Assembly (NCBI RefSeq): GCF_000744735.1
Contig: NZ_JQMM01000001.1
Coordinates: forward strand, 1,364,001 to 1,428,000
DNA from: Porticoccus hydrocarbonoclasticus MCTG13d
GTDB lineage: Bacteria > Pseudomonadota > Gammaproteobacteria > Pseudomonadales > Porticoccaceae
Length of the DNA: 64,000 bases
Reading direction: 5' to 3'
Shown piece after piece: positions 9,047-17,606 of this stretch (the first letter of the stretch is position 1; each line of letters opens with the position of its first letter). Made by a program: the position numbers and the translations under genes. The notes under the pieces were generated by a model. That model was not told where the DNA came from. It made no database searches and saw only the letters and a program-made list of their open reading frames with translations.

Positions 9047-12000
9047 ACAATGTCTCCTGACAGATTGTGGTCAGTGCTGTGAAAATAGCGATAGATCACC
9101 GGTAGCAGGAACAGGGTCAACAGGGTGGAGCTGATCAAACCACCGATCACCACAATGGCCAGGGGTTTCTGCAACTCAGAGCCGGGGCCGCTGGCTGCCA
9201 ATAGAGGCAACAGGCCAAAAGCGCAGGTGCTGGCGGTCATCATGACCGGACGCAGGCGCCGCAGTGCGCCCTGTTTCACCACATCGGCCATGGGCAGCCC
9301 CTTCGCTTGCAGGTAATTAAAGTGAGACATCATCACCACGCCGTTCATCACCGCGATACCGAGCAGGGCAATAAAACCCACCGAGGCGGGAACCGACAGG
9401 AATTCGCCGGTGAGCCACAGAGCCAACAGGCCGCCGGTGAGGGCGAAGGGGATGTTGGAGAGGATGATGGCGGTTTGTTTCAGGGAACCGAAAGTGATGA
9501 ACAGCAGCAGGGCGATCAGGCCCAGTGCGACCGGCACCACCAGCGTCAGCCGGGCAGCGGCTCGCTGCTGGTTCTCGAACTGGCCGCCCCAGGCCAGGGA
9601 GTAGCTCTGGGGCAGGTCGATATCTGCGGCGATGGCGGCCTTGGCCTCATGGACGAAGCCCACCAGATCGCGACCCTCCACATTGGTGCGCACCACTGCA
9701 AAGCGCTGACCGGACTCGCGGGAAACCCCAACCGGTCCTTCGATACGGCGGATATCTGCCAGCTCTGCAAGGGGAATGGTGCCGCCGTCAACCAGGTTGA
9801 TGCGGCTCCGTTGAAGTTGCATCACGCCGTCCCCTTGGGGTTTGTGATAGCGCAGCATCAATGGCACCCGGGCGGTGTGTTCAATAATGTTGCCCAGGGG
9901 CAGTCCCTCTATTTCCGCCCGCAGGCGATTCTGCAGGGCTTCCACGTCAATGCCCAGCATGCCGGCCCGCTGGCGGTTCACGCTCACCTGCAGGTACTGG
10001 GCTCCCTCGTTAATGGTGGCAGTGGTATCCACGGCGCCGTCGATGGTCTCTACCCGCGCGGAAATAGCCTGGGTCAATTGGTTTAAAGTGGCCAGATCCG
10101 GGCCGAACACCTTGATGGCGATGTCGCCCCGGGAGCCGGTGAGCATCTCCGATACGCGCATGTCGATGGGCTGGGTGAAGCCGTAGTTGATGCCGGGAAA
10201 ACGATCCAGTACGGTGCGCAGTTTCTGCTCGATTTCCGCCTTGCTGTCGGCCTGCCATTCCGCCACTGGTTTCAGTTGCAGGAACACGTCGGTCTCGTTG
10301 AGGCCCATGGGGTCCATGCCAATTTCATCGGAGCCGCTGCGGGAGACGATGCGCTGAATTTCCGGCACATTACTCAGCAGTTCCTTTTCCACCTGTTTGA
10401 CGATGCGGGTACTGTTTTCCAGGTTGATGGAGGGAATCGATTCCAACTGCACGATGATGTCGCCCTCGTCCATGGTGGGCATGAAGGTTTTGCCCACCAG
10501 TGGAAACACCAGCACCGAGATCACCAGCAGTGCCGCGGAACCGCCCACCAGCCAGCGCGGTTTGGCCAGGCTCTTGTCCAGCAGCGGTTCATAGGCGCGC
10601 AGCAACTGGCGGCTGAGCCAGGGTTCGCGTTCACCGCCCTTGTTGATCATGAAGGATGCCAGCACCGGGATGGCGGTGAGAGACAGCGCCAGGGATCCCA
10701 CCAGAGCGAATACGATGGTCAGGGTCACCGGGCCGAACAGTTTGCCCTCCAGCCCCTGCAGGGTCAGCAGTGGCAGAAACACGATGACGATGATGGCGAC
10801 ACCGGAGGTGACCGGCACCGCCACGTCCTTTACTGCCCGGAAAATGATGTGCAGGCGGGGCAGGGGCGTGCCGCCGTTTTTCTGTCGCGCCTGCTGTTGG
10901 CCCTCTTGTCGGGATAGTGCCGAGACAATGTTCTCGACAATAACGATGGCGGCGTCCACCAGCATGCCGATGGCAATCACCAGGCCGCCGAGGCTCATCA
11001 GGTTGGCGGACATGCCCATGCGGTCCATCATGAAAAAGGTGAACAGCGCTGACAGGGGCAGGATCATCGAGACGGTCACCGCGGCGCGCCAGTTGCCGAG
11101 GAACAGCACCAACAGAATCACCACCAGCACCACCGCTTCCAGCAGCGCCAGGCTCACTGTGCCCACCGCTCGCTCAATCAACACGCTGCGGTCGTAGAAC
11201 ACATTGATGGCAGTGCCTTCCGGCAGGCTGGCTTGCAGTTCTGCCAGTTTGTCCTGTACGCCGTCCACTACGTTTCTGGCGTTGGCCCCACTCAGGCCGA
11301 TTACGAGCCCCTGTACCACTTCTTCCTCGCCATTGGCGGTGACCGAGCCGTAGCGCTCCAGGCTGCCGAGGGAAATGTCGGCAATCTGGCTGAGGGGAAT
11401 GGACTGGCCGAGGGCGTTGTCGAGGCGAATGGCGGCCAGATCGTCCAGGGACGTGAGGGCGCCTGCTACCCGCACCAGGATGGCCTCCTCTCCCTGATCC
11501 AGTCGGCCAGCCCCGTCGTTGCGGTTGTTGGCCCGCAGGGCGGCGACGATATCGGCGTTGGTTACCTGCATTTGAGCCATCGCTGCCCGGCGCGGCGCCA
11601 CCTCATAGGTTTTGACAAAACCACCCAGCGCGTTCACATCCGCCACGCCGGGCACCGTGCGCAGAGCGGGGCGGATAGTCCAGTCCAGCAGGTAGCGACG
11701 CTGTTGCAGGGAGAGATTGTCGTTGTCCACGGTGAACATGAACATGTCACTGAGCGGTGTGCTCATGGGGGCCAGTCCCCCGCTGATATTGCCGGGCAGA
11801 TCGCTCCAGATATTGTTCAACCGCTCGGTAACCTGCTGGCGGGCCCAGTAGATGTCGGTTCCCTCGGCGAAGTCCAGGGTGATGGCGCTGAGGGCGTATT
11901 TGGAAATGGAGCGCAGCACTGTCTGGTCGGGGATGCCGAGCAGTTCCACTTCGATGGGCTGGGTGATCAGTGATTCCACTTCTTCCGGGGTCATGCCCGG

Positions 12001-12159
12001 CGATTTGATAATCAGTTTTACCTGGGTGGGAGAGATATCCGGAAAAGCATCGATGGGCAGGTTCAGCATGGCTCTGCTGCCGAAACCGATCAGCAACAGG
12101 GACAGCAGACTGATCAGCAGCCGCTGGCTGAGGGAAAACTGAATCAGGTGACTCAACAT
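9043..12159 (-). CDS. czcA: CzcA-type heavy-metal RND efflux pump, inner-membrane subunit
   Basis: A 1038-residue RND protein of the heavy-metal efflux group. It has twelve predicted membrane segments with two large periplasmic loops. The proton-relay motif GMLVDAAIVIVEN in TM4 carries the single Asp-Ala pair of CzcA/CusA pumps rather than the Asp-Asp of drug pumps. The second loop has FTQPIDMRVSEMLTG and IAIKVFGPD, closer to what I recall of CzcA (Zn/Co/Cd) than of CusA (Cu/Ag). Substrate is therefore uncertain: the pump resembles CzcA but the linked receptor resembles OprC. The start codon overlaps the stop of czcB by one base (TAATG). It forms the tripartite complex with the two upstream gene products. 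Confidence 0.92.
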   Translation of the reverse strand: MLSHLIQFSLSQRLLISLLSLLLIGFGSRAMLNLPIDAFPDISPTQVKLIIKSPGMTPEEVESLITQPIEVELLGIPDQTVLRSISKYALSAITLDFAEGTDIYWARQQVTERLNNIWSDLPGNISGGLAPMSTPLSDMFMFTVDNDNLSLQQRRYLLDWTIRPALRTVPGVADVNALGGFVKTYEVAPRRAAMAQMQVTNADIVAALRANNRNDGAGRLDQGEEAILVRVAGALTSLDDLAAIRLDNALGQSIPLSQIADISLGSLERYGSVTANGEEEVVQGLVIGLSGANARNVVDGVQDKLAELQASLPEGTAINVFYDRSVLIERAVGTVSLALLEAVVLVVILLVLFLGNWRAAVTVSMILPLSALFTFFMMDRMGMSANLMSLGGLVIAIGMLVDAAIVIVENIVSALSRQEGQQQARQKNGGTPLPRLHIIFRAVKDVAVPVTSGVAIIVIVFLPLLTLQGLEGKLFGPVTLTIVFALVGSLALSLTAIPVLASFMINKGGEREPWLSRQLLRAYEPLLDKSLAKPRWLVGGSAALLVISVLVFPLVGKTFMPTMDEGDIIVQLESIPSINLENSTRIVKQVEKELLSNVPEIQRIVSRSGSDEIGMDPMGLNETDVFLQLKPVAEWQADSKAEIEQKLRTVLDRFPGINYGFTQPIDMRVSEMLTGSRGDIAIKVFGPDLATLNQLTQAISARVETIDGAVDTTATINEGAQYLQVSVNRQRAGMLGIDVEALQNRLRAEIEGLPLGNIIEHTARVPLMLRYHKPQGDGVMQLQRSRINLVDGGTIPLAELADIRRIEGPVGVSRESGQRFAVVRTNVEGRDLVGFVHEAKAAIAADIDLPQSYSLAWGGQFENQQRAAARLTLVVPVALGLIALLLFITFGSLKQTAIILSNIPFALTGGLLALWLTGEFLSVPASVGFIALLGIAVMNGVVMMSHFNYLQAKGLPMADVVKQGALRRLRPVMMTASTCAFGLLPLLAASGPGSELQKPLAIVVIGGLISSTLLTLFLLPVIYRYFHSTDHNLSGDIV

Positions 12160-13292
12160 TATTCGGTGCCCCCGAGTCCCAGTTGGATACCTTTCAGCAG
12201 GGCGGCGCCCTCTACCACCAGTTCTTCGCCGGGGGAAATGCCTCCAGTGGCCAGGTAGTTATTGCCCATGGGTAACAGAGCGACAGCTCGGGCTTCAATG
12301 CCATTTTCACTGCGCACATAAATAGTGGTGGCATTGCCTGAATGGGTTACCGCTGCTGCGGGGACCAACACACCCCGGGCCAGGGGCGGCAGGGTCAGCA
12401 TCAGGGTCTGGCCCGGCAGTGCGGTCTGTGATTGCTCCAGGGCCGCCATGATATCTACCATCTGGGTGGTGGGGTTTACGGCGGCATTCTTGTATTTGAG
12501 GATCGCTGTTCCGTCTGTGTCAGTCAGTTGCAGACGGTCACCTATTTCCAGGCTTGCTGCCAGCACTGCGGGTACAGCGGCTTCGAGCCATAGCTCGGAG
12601 TCCGCCCGCAGAGTGGCGACAGGGGTGTCGGCAGGCACCGCCTGTCCGACGTTTAACAGGCGTTCAGTGAGTTTTCCTGCAGCCGGAGACTTGATCGGGT
12701 ATTCACCGGGTTGCCGTTTGCCGCTGGTCAGTTGGGCCAGTTCTGTGTCAGTAAAACCGGCCCTGGTGAGTTGTTGCAGGTGGGACGCCAGGGTGAATTC
12801 CACCTGCTGTAGACGGCGTCGGGTCTGTTGTAGCCGCTGCCTGGCGATGATGCCCTCCTTGAACAGTTCGTTATCACGGTCGAATTCATAGCGAGCCTGT
12901 TCCAGGTCGTGGTGGGCTTTTAGCCAGGATTCCTCCACGGCCATCAGGCCCGGACTGCTCAGGGTGGCGATGGGTTGTCCGGCGCTGACAGCATCCCCCG
13001 GAACCCGGTGCCAGCGAGTCAGGGTCCCGCTGTAGAGGGCAATGGCCTGGGCGCTGTGCTCGGGAGAATTGATGACCGTGGCGGGTACGCTGTTGCCGTC
13101 GCGTAGGTCGGCGCTACGGGCGGGTTGGAATACCAGCTTCATACGGATCACTTCATCCCGGCTCAGGGGGATGGCCTCTGCTTCCTCTGCGTTCATCTTG
13201 CCGCCGGTCATCAGTGCCAGGGACAGGGCCAGTGGCAGGGCGAAAGAGAACCGATTGGTGGTCAGTTCCGACGGTTCCTTGGGGGATTTCAT
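12159..13292 (-). CDS. czcB: CzcB/CusB-type periplasmic adaptor (membrane fusion protein)
   Basis: A 377-residue adaptor with an N-terminal membrane anchor or signal (about residues 15-32), a lipoyl half-domain (SGTLTRWHRVPGDAVSAGQ), a coiled-coil hairpin (about 130-190), the second lipoyl half and a beta-barrel (about 210-300). It links the RND pump to the outer-membrane channel. No His- or Met-rich N-terminal metal-binding extension is seen, unlike several CusB and CzcB members. It overlaps czcC by four bases (ATGA) and czcA by one base, giving a tightly coupled C-B-A cassette. Confidence 0.9.
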   Translation of the reverse strand: MKSPKEPSELTTNRFSFALPLALSLALMTGGKMNAEEAEAIPLSRDEVIRMKLVFQPARSADLRDGNSVPATVINSPEHSAQAIALYSGTLTRWHRVPGDAVSAGQPIATLSSPGLMAVEESWLKAHHDLEQARYEFDRDNELFKEGIIARQRLQQTRRRLQQVEFTLASHLQQLTRAGFTDTELAQLTSGKRQPGEYPIKSPAAGKLTERLLNVGQAVPADTPVATLRADSELWLEAAVPAVLAASLEIGDRLQLTDTDGTAILKYKNAAVNPTTQMVDIMAALEQSQTALPGQTLMLTLPPLARGVLVPAAAVTHSGNATTIYVRSENGIEARAVALLPMGNNYLATGGISPGEELVVEGAALLKGIQLGLGGTE

Positions 13293-14557
13293 GGCAGTAC
13301 TCCAACGGTTTGGTTGAATTCGGAGACCAGTCGCTGCTGATCCAGCTCGGTCAGTTGGTATCGCAGGCGACTCTCCCGGTACCGCTGCAGGGCTTGAATG
13401 GCGGGCAAAATGTCGGTTTCGCCCAGGGAGAAGGCTTTTTTTGCCATCTGCCAGTGCTGGCGATGCAGTGCCTGCTGCTCCCTGCCCAGCTCAAGGGAAC
13501 GGCGGGTGGATTCCAGCTGGTGCTCTACTTCGTGCAGTTGTTGTTGCAACTGTCGGTGGGCCTGTATGACACGGACTTCCGCTTCCGTGGCGGCAAGGCG
13601 CGCGGCACTGCTTTTTGCGGAAATATAGTTGCCACCGCCGAAAGGCATGGTGATGGCGATGCCGAGACTATCGATATCCTCCTCGCCACTGCTACCGCGC
13701 TCCCGGCGCATGCCCATGAACAGGGTGGGGTTGCCGGCGCTATCGTGTCGCGCCAGTTGCGCCTGCAGTTGTCGGCTTTTCGCCTGATCCTGCAGGAAGC
13801 CCAGCAGAGGGTGCCCGGAGTCGATGGCCTGTCGTTGACTGCGTTCTTCCGAGAAAGCCACTGACGGGCGCCGATGTAGGCCGGTGACTATCTGGTAATT
13901 GCGTTGGGCATCCACCAGCGCCGCCTCACTGTCCAGCAACCGCTGCTCAGCCTCCAGCACCAGTCCCCGGCTTTGCATCAGCGCGGATCTGGCGATGCTG
14001 CCAGTGTTGTGGAGAGTTTCGCTGATCCTGAGCAGTTCGCGGGTGTCATCCAGTGCCCGGTGAGCCTGGGCAAAGGCGATATCGGTACGACTGAGTTCGT
14101 GCAGGCTCTGGCGCACCAGTCCGGCGATTTTCAGCGCCAGGTAATTTCCCCAACTCTTGCTGGCCTGCCGGTACTGGTCTCCCAGGCTGGCATTGTCCCG
14201 GCGCTGTCCCCAGCGCCATAGATCCACTTCCACACCGGCCTCCATTTCCCGCATGCCCTGGTTGTCCGCCTGCTGGTCATCCCAGTAACTGGCGGTTGCC
14301 CTGGGGCGACTGGCTAGCCAATCGCCGGCAAAATTCTGTTGGGCAGCTGCCTGATCTCGGTAGGCGTCACCCAAGGGTAGTTCCGGAGTCCGCGCCATGG
14401 CGGCCCGAAACACCTCGCTGTAGTTGAGGGAGTCGCTGCTTTGCAGGATCGCGTGATCCGGCGATTCTGCTATCAGTCCGATGGGTAAGAGCAACACCGT
14501 CAGGCCGAGGTTCAGAGCCAGTTTGTTGCGGAAGGGATGTTGTTTGGAGCGTTTCAC
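13289..14557 (-). CDS. czcC: CzcC/CusC-type outer-membrane efflux channel
   Basis: A 422-residue TolC-superfamily protein with two long coiled-coil repeats (about 150-260 and 330-420). I place the start at the GTG at 14557, followed by KRSKQHPFRNK and a clear hydrophobic signal (LALNLGLTVLLLPIGLIAES), with AAGG upstream. The same frame is open a further 129 codons, but that stretch is Arg/Pro/Cys-rich, unlike the family, and runs into the divergent regulator gene. First gene of the minus-strand metal operon; its upstream region is shared with the divergent two-component system and carries a 10-bp inverted repeat at 14607-14645. Confidence 0.88.
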   Translation of the reverse strand: MKRSKQHPFRNKLALNLGLTVLLLPIGLIAESPDHAILQSSDSLNYSEVFRAAMARTPELPLGDAYRDQAAAQQNFAGDWLASRPRATASYWDDQQADNQGMREMEAGVEVDLWRWGQRRDNASLGDQYRQASKSWGNYLALKIAGLVRQSLHELSRTDIAFAQAHRALDDTRELLRISETLHNTGSIARSALMQSRGLVLEAEQRLLDSEAALVDAQRNYQIVTGLHRRPSVAFSEERSQRQAIDSGHPLLGFLQDQAKSRQLQAQLARHDSAGNPTLFMGMRRERGSSGEEDIDSLGIAITMPFGGGNYISAKSSAARLAATEAEVRVIQAHRQLQQQLHEVEHQLESTRRSLELGREQQALHRQHWQMAKKAFSLGETDILPAIQALQRYRESRLRYQLTELDQQRLVSEFNQTVGVLP

Positions 14558-14606
14558 GGCCTTGTTATTCCTGTCAGTGAATCTGCCGGGAATGTTAGAG
14601 GGACGC

Positions 14607-14645
14607 TTGTCAAAATTATGTCTATATGAGACCCGATTTTGACAA
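14607..14645. promoter_or_regulatory. perfect 10-bp inverted repeat between czcC and the divergent response regulator
   Basis: TTGTCAAAAT (14607-14616) and its exact reverse complement ATTTTGACAA (14636-14645) flank a 19-base spacer. The arms are 29 bp apart centre to centre, close to three helical turns, and lie 50 bases before the GTG of czcC and about 80 bases before the regulator ATG. The position suggests an operator for the adjacent OmpR-type regulator controlling both directions. The right arm also contains TTGACA, a good -35 for the plus strand. Confidence 0.55.
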
Positions 14646-14727
14646 CTTTTTGGCAAAGGGTGGTGGATACTGGCGAGGATAGCCAAACCCGCTATGATGG
14701 CGGGAATCGACCTGGGCTGGAGGAACG

Positions 14728-15399
14728 ATGAACATACTGGTGGTAGAAGACAACAGGGATATTGCAGAGAACATTGCCGATTACCTCGAACCCCGGGGGC
14801 ACAGTCTGGACTTCGCCGCCGACGGCAGACTCGGGCTGCAACTGGCCCTCGACCACGACTTCGATGTGATCGTGCTGGACCTGATGCTGCCGCGCATGGA
14901 CGGAATGACCGTTTGCCAGAAATTACGTGAGGCGCACCGGGCAACCCCGGTGCTGATGCTGACCGCCCGGGACCAACTCGATGACAAACTGGCGGGGTTT
15001 CAATCCGGTGCCGACGACTATCTGGTGAAACCCTTTTCCGTCAAGGAGTTGGAAGCACGGCTCCACGCGCTGATCAAGCGTGTTCACCACTTCGGTGATG
15101 GAGCGGTTCTGCAGGTGGCCGATCTGTCCTTCAATCAGCAGACTCTGCAGGCGAGTCGTGCCGGTATGCCGTTGGAGCTCAACCCCACCCAGCGCAAACT
15201 GCTGGAACTGCTGATGAAAAGCAGCCCGGCGGTGGTCAAGCGGGACCGGTTGGAGGAATTGATCTGGGGCGATCTGCCCCCAGACAACGACGTGTTGCGT
15301 ACCCATATCTACAGTCTGCGCAACATCATCGACAGGTCGTTCGAAAAAAAGCTGCTGCACACGGTCCACGGGGTCGGCTACCGCCTGTCGGACACCTGA
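14728..15399 (+). CDS. OmpR/CopR-family response regulator
   Basis: A 223-residue regulator with an N-terminal receiver domain (phospho-acceptor Asp51 in VLDLMLP, Lys in YLVKPF) and a C-terminal winged helix (about 125-220, with RTHIYSLRNIID and HTVHGVGYRL). It diverges from the czcCBA genes, and the sensor kinase gene follows 45 bases downstream, the usual arrangement for metal-responsive pairs such as CzcRS, CopRS or CusRS. It probably activates the efflux cassette via the inverted repeat at 14607-14645 (inference). ATG preceded by GGAGG at 14718-14722. Confidence 0.9.
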   Translation: MNILVVEDNRDIAENIADYLEPRGHSLDFAADGRLGLQLALDHDFDVIVLDLMLPRMDGMTVCQKLREAHRATPVLMLTARDQLDDKLAGFQSGADDYLVKPFSVKELEARLHALIKRVHHFGDGAVLQVADLSFNQQTLQASRAGMPLELNPTQRKLLELLMKSSPAVVKRDRLEELIWGDLPPDNDVLRTHIYSLRNIIDRSFEKKLLHTVHGVGYRLSDT

Positions 15400-15444
15400 C
15401 CGCTTCGCTTTTAATTTCACTCTTGTCGAGCAGGGTATCGTCAC

Positions 15445-16725
15445 ATGTACAGGAAAAGCCTCAAGCGCCGTATTATTTTTACCACCGTCATTATCGTCAC
15501 GGTGGTCAGTACCCTGTTTGCCGGATGCCTGCTGTTGATCAAGCAACGACTTGAGGAAACCACCTTTGGGCGGCTGGTGCACGAGCATCTGGAAATTCTG
15601 ATCAACGAACCGGCGTCGGCAGAAATATTGTCCCATGCACTGTTCAATGAATGGCGTTTCTACCGGGGTGAGGGTGTGGCCAGGTTACCGGAGTCCATAC
15701 AGCAACTGCCCCCGGGTTCCTATCACAGCATTAATATTGATGACCGTTTCTACCATCTGCAAATTGAGCAGATTCCCGAGGGGAAGGTCTACCTGACTTA
15801 CGATGTCACCGAATGGGAGCAGCAAGAGCATGCGTTACTGGCAACCCTGTTTTACGGCCTGGTGGTGGTATTGATCGTGGCTGTGCTGATGGCCAATCGT
15901 TCCTCACGGATTATTTTGTCGCCGGTGAAGGCACTGACCGCCCGCCTGACCAATATCGAACCGGGGGACCGAGGGGTGCGCATTGCCGGGGAGTTTCGGG
16001 GCAGCGAAATCGGCCAGATCGCCTCGGCATTTGACAACTATTCCGCACGTCTGGATCAGTTTGTGGAGCGGGAGCGATCTTTTACCGCTTCGGCCAGCCA
16101 CGAACTGCGCACGCCTCTGTCGGTGATGCTGGGGGCGGTGGACGTGCTCGACGCCAATGTGGATTCGCCGGTGGCGGAGCGCGCTCTGGGGCGTATCAGG
16201 CGCGCCTGCGGTGAGATGCAGGCCTTTATTGAAGCCACCCTGTTCCTGTCCCGGGAGGGGGGCAGCGGCATCAATCGGGGCGAGCCGGTCAACCTTCCGA
16301 GCCTGCTGCAGGAGGTTGTCGAGGACTACCGGGACAGAATTGCCGCAGCGACTATTGAGGTGCAGATCGAGGCACTTTCGCCGATGTTACTGGATGTGCC
16401 GGCAGGCATCGTCAAGATTACCCTCAATAATATCCTGCTCAATGCCATTGAGCACAGTGAAGGGGGACGCATTCAGGTGGCGCTGGAGGACAGCCGCCTG
16501 ACTATCGCCGATACCGGGGCGGGAATACCCGGCGATCAACTGCCCCACGTATTCGATCGCAGCTACACCACCAAGCCTTCGGGCACCGGTATGGGGCTGA
16601 ATCTGGTAAAGCGCATCTGCGATCGCTTTAACTGGCGGATCGAGATCGACAGCGAGCCGGGAAGGGGGACTACTGTTGTCGTGATTTTCCCCGATAACGA
16701 CGGTACCGACAGCAGCGTGGCTTGA
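15445..16725 (+). CDS. HAMP-containing sensor histidine kinase
   Basis: A 426-residue membrane kinase: TM1 about 10-32, a periplasmic domain of about 100 residues (33-130), TM2 about 131-152, HAMP about 153-205, a HisKA domain with SASHELRTPLSV (His219), and a HATPase domain with N-box NAIEHSEGG, ADTGAG and GTGMGLNL. It is the partner of the regulator 45 bases upstream. The ligand is unknown; the periplasmic domain has no His/Met/Cys cluster typical of CusS or CzcS, so direct metal sensing is not shown by the sequence. Confidence 0.9.
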   Translation: MYRKSLKRRIIFTTVIIVTVVSTLFAGCLLLIKQRLEETTFGRLVHEHLEILINEPASAEILSHALFNEWRFYRGEGVARLPESIQQLPPGSYHSINIDDRFYHLQIEQIPEGKVYLTYDVTEWEQQEHALLATLFYGLVVVLIVAVLMANRSSRIILSPVKALTARLTNIEPGDRGVRIAGEFRGSEIGQIASAFDNYSARLDQFVERERSFTASASHELRTPLSVMLGAVDVLDANVDSPVAERALGRIRRACGEMQAFIEATLFLSREGGSGINRGEPVNLPSLLQEVVEDYRDRIAAATIEVQIEALSPMLLDVPAGIVKITLNNILLNAIEHSEGGRIQVALEDSRLTIADTGAGIPGDQLPHVFDRSYTTKPSGTGMGLNLVKRICDRFNWRIEIDSEPGRGTTVVVIFPDNDGTDSSVA

Positions 16726-16733
16726 TCAATGGC

Positions 16734-17606
16734 TCAACGCAGCAACAACAGCGGAATTTTTGAATTGATCAACATCCGCTGGGTCACACTGCCAAACAGC
16801 AGTTCACGTATACGGCTCTGGCCGAAGGCGCCCATGACAATCAATTCGATGTTATTTTCCCGACAATATTGTTCGAGTTGTGGCTGAACATTGCCTTGCA
16901 GGCTAGTGGAAACCACGTCCAGTCCAGCATTTTTCAAGGTGGCTGCAGCTTCTTCCAATTGTGCCGAGGGAATATCTGCTGAATCGCTGACATGTACGAT
17001 ATGGCAGGTCAGTTCCCGGTAAAGGGGACTGAGGCTCACCATATCCAGTGCCCTGCGGGAGGCCTCGTTGCCGTTATAGGCGATCATGATGCGCTGTGGT
17101 GGCTGCTCGAACGGCCGGTTAACCACCAGTACGGGGCGGTGCATGGCTCGAATCAGGCTTTCCAGGTGCGCACCCAATTGTTTCTCCTGATGTTCGTGCT
17201 CCTCGCCGCGAACGCCAACCACCAGTACCCGGATTTCCTCTTCCATTTCCACCAAGGTTTCTTCCAGACTGCCGTGGCGCTGCAGGGTCTCCGGCGTGTT
17301 GCTGCTCATCGCCATTGCACGTTGGTGGGCACCTTGCAACATCAGCTTGCCCTGCTCCAGCAAAATCTTGCTGCGGCGTTCTTCCATGCTGGTGAGTTCT
17401 TCCAGCAATTCTTCTCGGCTGCCGAGACCTATACTTCCGCTGAGATCCATCAGAGGCGGGGTTTCACGGTGCTCGATATTGTGCAATAGCTTCAGTGGTG
17501 CGCAGAGCTTTTGGGCTACCCAGGTGGCGTAATCCGTGACAGATTCCTGATAAATGGAGCCATCGATACAGGCCAGAATGGTGCTTCTGTGATTATTGTT
17601 ATTCAT
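16734..17606 (-). CDS. tandem universal stress protein (two UspA domains)
   Basis: A 290-residue protein with two Usp domains (about 1-150 and 155-290). The second domain has an intact nucleotide-binding motif G-x2-G-x9-G-S (GAFGQSRIRELLFGSVT); the first has a degenerate version (GVRGEEHEHQEKQLGA). It starts within the SulP stop codon (TAATG, one-base overlap), so it is made together with the transporter. SulP-Usp pairs recur in proteobacteria; a regulatory link to the anion transporter is plausible but unproven. Its 3' end converges with the sensor-kinase gene, leaving 8 bases between stop codons. Confidence 0.88.
   Translation of the reverse strand: MNNNNHRSTILACIDGSIYQESVTDYATWVAQKLCAPLKLLHNIEHRETPPLMDLSGSIGLGSREELLEELTSMEERRSKILLEQGKLMLQGAHQRAMAMSSNTPETLQRHGSLEETLVEMEEEIRVLVVGVRGEEHEHQEKQLGAHLESLIRAMHRPVLVVNRPFEQPPQRIMIAYNGNEASRRALDMVSLSPLYRELTCHIVHVSDSADIPSAQLEEAAATLKNAGLDVVSTSLQGNVQPQLEQYCRENNIELIVMGAFGQSRIRELLFGSVTQRMLINSKIPLLLLR

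Noticed and set aside
14558-14944. 129-codon N-terminal extension of the CzcC frame
   Set aside because: Arg/Pro/Cys-rich, overlaps the divergent regulator gene and operator, and a signal peptide with ribosome-binding site begins at GTG 14557.
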